A stretch of 64,000 nt of DNA, taken from the NCBI GenBank assembly GCA_037783545.1, contig JBBELK010000111.1, forward strand, positions 712,667-776,666, read 5' to 3'. Positions within the stretch are counted from its first letter, which is position 1; every line of letters starts with the position of its first letter. This DNA comes from Henricia sp. BOLD:AAB3569. Its lineage: Eukaryota > Echinodermata > Asteroidea > Spinulosida > Echinasteridae. Both the position numbers and the translations under genes were made by a program. The notes beneath the pieces are model-generated. The model had not been told where the DNA came from. It ran no database searches and saw only the letters and a list, made by a program, of their open reading frames with translations. Positions 59,646 through 64,000 of the stretch are shown piece after piece.

Positions 59646-62241
59646 ACCTCAATGTTTAACTCGTGTTTGACGCGAGAGGAAGTTCCCCGAATGGGACACG
59701 TGAGGGAAGAGCCCCAGGAATAAATTTCTGAATTCCAAATAGTCTGACGATTTCACAAGCTTACCGGTTCATACGACCGGAGTAAATCCCCGAGTGTCCA
59801 TATATAGGGTCAAGTAGTTGCTGCCCTTCCTGGAGTACAGGTCAGCCCATCCCAAGTCTTTCCTTCAACGGTGTTTACAGTCGCCCCAAATATTCACCGG
59901 TGCACTTTTTACACCTTGGTGAGGTGAATTATTTTCCAGGGACACGATGCTACGGGATGACAGTGACCAGATCGATGGGAAGATCCCCGTATGTCGTAAC
60001 ATGACAAATGCAGTCACCAGGTGGTGGTATTAGAGAAGTTGAAGAGCCTCAAAACTGAAGTATAAGGTACAGGCTCCAGATTGTCGCAAAGAGGGAAAAG
60101 CCCAAAGTGGTACATCGGTTCAGCATAACAAACATAGGGATATACACCCAGTAATTTTGAGAACACTTAGCTAAACTTAGCTAACTCCGTCACCAAGTGA
60201 TAGCGGGTATAATATAAAAGTGTGAGCCAAATTTGCATTGCGAATAACCTGCGTTTTGTAGAATCCCAGCGCAACGCGTGCAATTACCCTGGGGTTTTGA
60301 CTAACGGTCTCGCAGGCGAAACCGATCGGTGGTGTTGATGTCGGCAATGAAGGGCTCCGCATTGGAATTAAATATACAAATACCCCCAGATTGCATACAA
60401 AGCGGGAACCCTAATATAGGGGGCAGGCGCAAGAGGAAAGGCGCTGCCACTAAGCAGTGCCCAGGCGAAATACCAAGTAGCCGCGAGGGTTCGATGTGGA
60501 AGTAGATCCCTGAATTAAGGGTTCAGAGAATTGGCTCGGCATGAAAGGGAAACCCTGCAACATGTTTATGTGGCTTGACCATGCAGTTATCGAGTGGTAA
60601 CATTAGTTGGGTTGGGGCTTGCAAGTACAAGCACCGCAGTCAAGCAGAATCGAGCCTCGTTCCCTCTCGCGTCGCTCATTATGTTCATGGCGATTGGAGA
60701 TATAATGGTAAAAGATGGGTGAAGTATGTTTAAAAAAAACAAAAACAAAAACAAAACAAAAAACATTCGCTAGCAAGAACATAACAGAGTTGCTTTGCAT
60801 GTCATTTGCGGCATTTGTAGCAAATTTTGTTTGAGTCATGAGCTAGCGTCACTGTTTAACATGTAATGTTCTCTTTTGTTTTAAACTATAGGTTCCCTCT
60901 ACGCCTGAACAGCGCCCTCTTCTGTCAGCAGAATGTTCAAGCAGAAGAGTCATTTTCTTTCTCAAGAAAATATTGAGCCTGCCCTTTGCGACAATTTAAT
61001 CTTTTAGTTCATATTTAGAACCAAGTGGGTTTTAGTTTCCTTTAACAAAACCTTGGTCCAAGAAATGGTGGATTCACGAGGCATAAGCCTTCGGTTACGG
61101 TTCTCTCAGGGGTATATAAAACTATCGTAGTGAATTCGTCGCTCCTGTCTTTGTTGCCCAGACTATAATTCTGCACCATCTTGTAACGACCCTCGACAAC
61201 TCGCGGTTCGCATAGCAATTTCAATGTCCCGGGGGATTGTGGTAGTACTGGCGTTGCAGATGCAGGTCAACCTGACCTATATCAGGTCAACTGAGAGCAT
61301 CTTGTGCGTTTTAATCCACCTCAGATGTTTATATTCAATGTCTGTGGAAGATTCGTGTTCTTTGATTACACGGGTAGTGGTGTTTGTAGCTCGAAATAAA
61401 CCATTCATTGATAATACAATGTTTTGTATTGAAATTCCAATAAGTTCCAAGTGTCATCTCAGTAAAGCATGGTCGAAAATAACGTGCTTTTGTACATGTA
61501 TAACGTAGCGGATTTGTAAGCAGAACTGCTGGTATACGGCATGATGCATATCCTCTCATCATTCCCAGTCAATCACGGTTAATCCGTTCGTTTAGCGGCA
61601 AATCCCTCGAAGGACTATTCATAGAACATGTTTTATTTGTCACACCTCCTTTCCGCATCACCCTATTGCGCCCAGTTTTACTGTTTGCGTATACATGTAG
61701 GCTAATTAACGTGATCGGGCTTTAAGGCTTGGCCAATGGATGCGAAATTATTTAGTCACAGTACAACGGTATAACAGGCGGGAGCATCTTTTTTTACAGG
61801 GCTCGAAGCTGCAAACTTTATTTGAGATTAGTTTTAAATGCCCTTTATCGCTTTGTTTGGTTGTGCAAGTTTTGAGATCGTCTTCATGTTTAAAATTTCA
61901 TATTTTAGTTTTCTAAGTACATGATTTCGGCCACTGCCTTTGGTTCGGCTGCCGCTGATCAATCTACAAGCTGTGTTGACTGCCAGCCCTCTTCCACCCT
62001 GCCTTTCCATCAATTTACCGCATACACGCATCACAGTTTTGGGGAAGATTACATAAGCCCTACACATCAAGTATGTAAGTTTGATTGTGATAGCAGAAAA
62101 GCAAGCTTTACTTATTTTTTGTTACTCCCATTGGAGTGTGATACCCCGCATCTGCTGGAAGGAAGGCGGTAGAAAGGTGCGCATGCATACCCTATGGGAG
62201 TCAACGTTGTCATCATCTTCGCAAACCCGATGAGCATTGGG
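59646..62241. other. No recognisable gene
   Basis: Some phrases, such as CCCTTCCTGGAGTACAGG near 59823, look like parts of dispersed repeats. Open frames reach 94 codons and have no domains. There is an A/C-rich simple tract at about 60730-60770 (AAACAAAAACAAAACAAAAA). Confidence 0.4.
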
Positions 62242-62312
62242 GTCAAGTATGGGTTTCGAGTTGATCGAGTATGGGTTTCGAGTTGATCGAGTATGGGTTT
62301 CGAGTTGATCGA
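62242..62312 (+). repeat. 22-bp tandem repeat, about 3 copies
   Basis: GTATGGGTTTCGAGTTGATC plus GA is repeated three times with no visible mismatch in the core; the first copy is preceded by a partial unit. Confidence 0.9.
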
Positions 62313-62723
62313 GATGCGTGTGGAGGCGATAAATGCTATGTCATCCATGTTCTGATGTGACAGCATGCATGTGACAGCATGCTTCGGCAGGTGCATGTGG
62401 TTAAGCTGGCGTCGAAATTTTTCGGGGGAAAAATTCTTGCATTTTAGTAAACAGTTACTGACTTCGCCATCTATTCATTTAAGGATCGGGGTAAGGTGTG
62501 GGATGAGATATGGGTTGAGTTTTAGGGTGGGGTTTAGGTCCGTGGTCCGTGGTCTACGACTCTGGGTAGGGTAGCGAGAGCAGAAGCTTTTCTTACCCAG
62601 TCCTAAATCATAGGGACTGGAGCCCGAGACGTGAATGGAGTAATGCAGATAGTACTCTTCCCGACGGCCATGATAGTTTAGATCCAATCGCCATGGCAAC
62701 GCACGTCACACTTCGGCAGTCTA
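62313..62723. other. No recognisable gene
   Basis: A short direct repeat, TGTGACAGCATGC, occurs at about 62355-62380. There are GGT-rich runs near 62490-62570. Nothing else was seen. Confidence 0.4.
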
Positions 62724-63098
62724 TAGACCTACGACATAATGACGTCACACGATGTTTACCGCGGTGCATTATGGGTGAAATGTGGGGACAAAATCTCTGC
62801 ATCGCTAGTTTGCACAATTATTGCACGGCCATTTTCGCCGCCTTTTGATACCTTAATTCCAGCGTTCGTTCGTGGGCTTAGAACTCACGCAGGCACAACT
62901 AAGTTGACATGAACCATTTTAGACATTTAAGATCTTAGTTTTTGACGTTTTTTTTGTAAAGTTCACAAAGTTACGTGCATAATACTCTAGGCGCTACGCA
63001 TGCAACGCACGCAAACCAGAGATGCAGAGATTTCGTCCCCTCTTTTCACCCATAATGCACCGCGGTAAACACTGCGTGACGTCATTACGTTTCAGTTC
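62724..63098. mobile_element. Inverted-repeat element (MITE-like)
   Basis: About 62730-62815 is the imperfect reverse complement of about 63013-63097. Both arms contain CACCCATAATGCACCGCGGT and TGACGTCA or complements. The loop is about 195 bp without an ORF. The class is unknown. Confidence 0.65.
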
Positions 63099-64000
63099 TA
63101 TTGATTCGCACTTTGTTCGTCAGTTTGATGTTGACGAAATAACCACTGATCATGTTAATACATGTAGTGTTAATTTTGATGACCCTATTGAAGTGCATGT
63201 TGTAAAATATTCCATTAAAAGTGAGAGACGACAGGAACTGCTATCTCAAATTAATTATTTAAAGGGTCCCAAACAAATTAATAATTAAGTTTGTTTGGCT
63301 CATTAGTCCAGCACCTGGAGGCATGGGGACGGTTGCGTTAGAACGAGGATGCAAAATGACGTGACAGTGAGTGTGGAAGCCGCCTTGGAGTTTGGCCAGA
63401 CTGTATTTCCTATACCCAGCACGATATGTGGCAGAGGGACTCCCACCCCCCTCCCCTAACGCCACTATACCTCAACACACTCTTCCCTTTTGTTAACGCA
63501 CCAATCACCCCTAAAAACTGAAAGGAATTCCTTGGAAATTCCTTGGATGTTTGGGACACAATAGGGGAACAATGGTAGTGGGGAGTCCGTTTGCCACATA
63601 TCGTGCTGCATATGGTATTTCCAGAGAAGTGATCAGATCACCGCGGGGATACTTTGTATGAGAATGCTTTTTACTCGACCAGCCGCGGGACTGAATAATA
63701 TACAAGAATGCTTCACAACATGCGCCCTCTTTCTAACAGAATTGGCGCCTGGCAATTCAATTTTCGAAAATTTCGAAAATACAATTTACAAAATCTACAT
63801 TTTTACTTGGAATGTTTATCTGCTTGTTTATCTGGTAGTCAGGGAATATTATCCGATATTTGGCAAATCTGGGAACTAAATCCTTACCAAATTATTTCTT
63901 CACCAAATTGTTATTCAAGGTGTCTAGTAACATCTCCTAAAAAGTTGAAATTCAACTCCCCTAGGAAAATCCGTGACAGCTCTTTAAAGTTGGGGTACCA
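63099..64000. other. Unassigned sequence with a small inverted repeat
   Basis: About 63410-63441 and 63581-63614 are inverted copies around CAGCACGATATGTGGCA. A frame at 63022-63288 begins inside the preceding inverted-repeat element and has no recognisable domain. Nothing else is supportable. Confidence 0.45.

Noticed and set aside
58978..59652. 224-codon Gly/Pro/His-rich repeat protein
   Set aside because: It is a minisatellite without stop codons on that strand. Units differ by single-base indels, which would shift a real reading frame.

Overview
The window looks like nuclear DNA of a marine invertebrate animal. The support is the kind of mobile DNA present: a single-ORF BEL/Pao retrotransposon, a DIRS-type tyrosine-recombinase retrotransposon, Tc1/mariner and Harbinger-like DNA transposons, tRNA-derived SINEs and many foldback or MITE elements. 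There are no prokaryotic operons, ribosome binding sites or rRNA genes. A deuterostome such as an amphioxus, echinoderm or hemichordate fits the repeat types, but the species cannot be fixed from the sequence alone. No complete host gene is recognised. Nearly everything supportable is repetitive.

Region 1 (1-15.7 kb) is a graveyard of nested transposons. A broken DIRS element (about 2.64-10.74 kb, + strand) carries gag-like, reverse transcriptase, RNase H and tyrosine recombinase remnants. It is split at about 3.83 kb by a 3.8 kb complex: a large foldback element that contains a nested small TIR element, a decayed Tc1/mariner element with TA target duplication, a MITE inside that with an 11-bp target duplication, and a tRNA-derived SINE. 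Further on are a non-LTR retrotransposon remnant (- strand, 10.85-11.80 kb), a TIR element with TTA target duplication (12.80-14.10 kb), a near-perfect palindrome (14.13-14.27 kb) and one candidate phase 1-1 host exon (- strand, 15239-15451).

Region 2 (15.7-43.6 kb) is a two-level satellite: about 159 copies of a 130-bp monomer in 13 arrays, separated by 13 spacers of about 470-610 bp. Nearly every monomer carries a perfect DR1 nuclear-receptor motif. Spacers carry paired CRE palindromes 11 bp apart, hairpins and a TATAAA sequence. Recent segmental tandem duplications of 3,700 and about 3,987 bp are visible inside the block. The block ends in an array of at least 12 copies of a GGCTGTTCC/GGAACAGCC hairpin.

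Region 3 (43.6-49.3 kb) has no recognisable gene; it holds a probable SINE and diverged dispersed repeats.

Region 4 (49,321-58,312) is an intact 8,992-bp BEL/Pao element on the - strand: two 1,288-bp LTRs with no difference seen by eye, a 5-bp TTCGG target duplication, and one 2,088-codon ORF running Gag, protease, reverse transcriptase, RNase H and integrase. It is the only clearly intact protein-coding gene in the window.

Region 5 (58.3-64 kb) has a minisatellite of about 30-bp units, a 22-bp tandem repeat, two inverted-repeat elements and otherwise unrecognised sequence.
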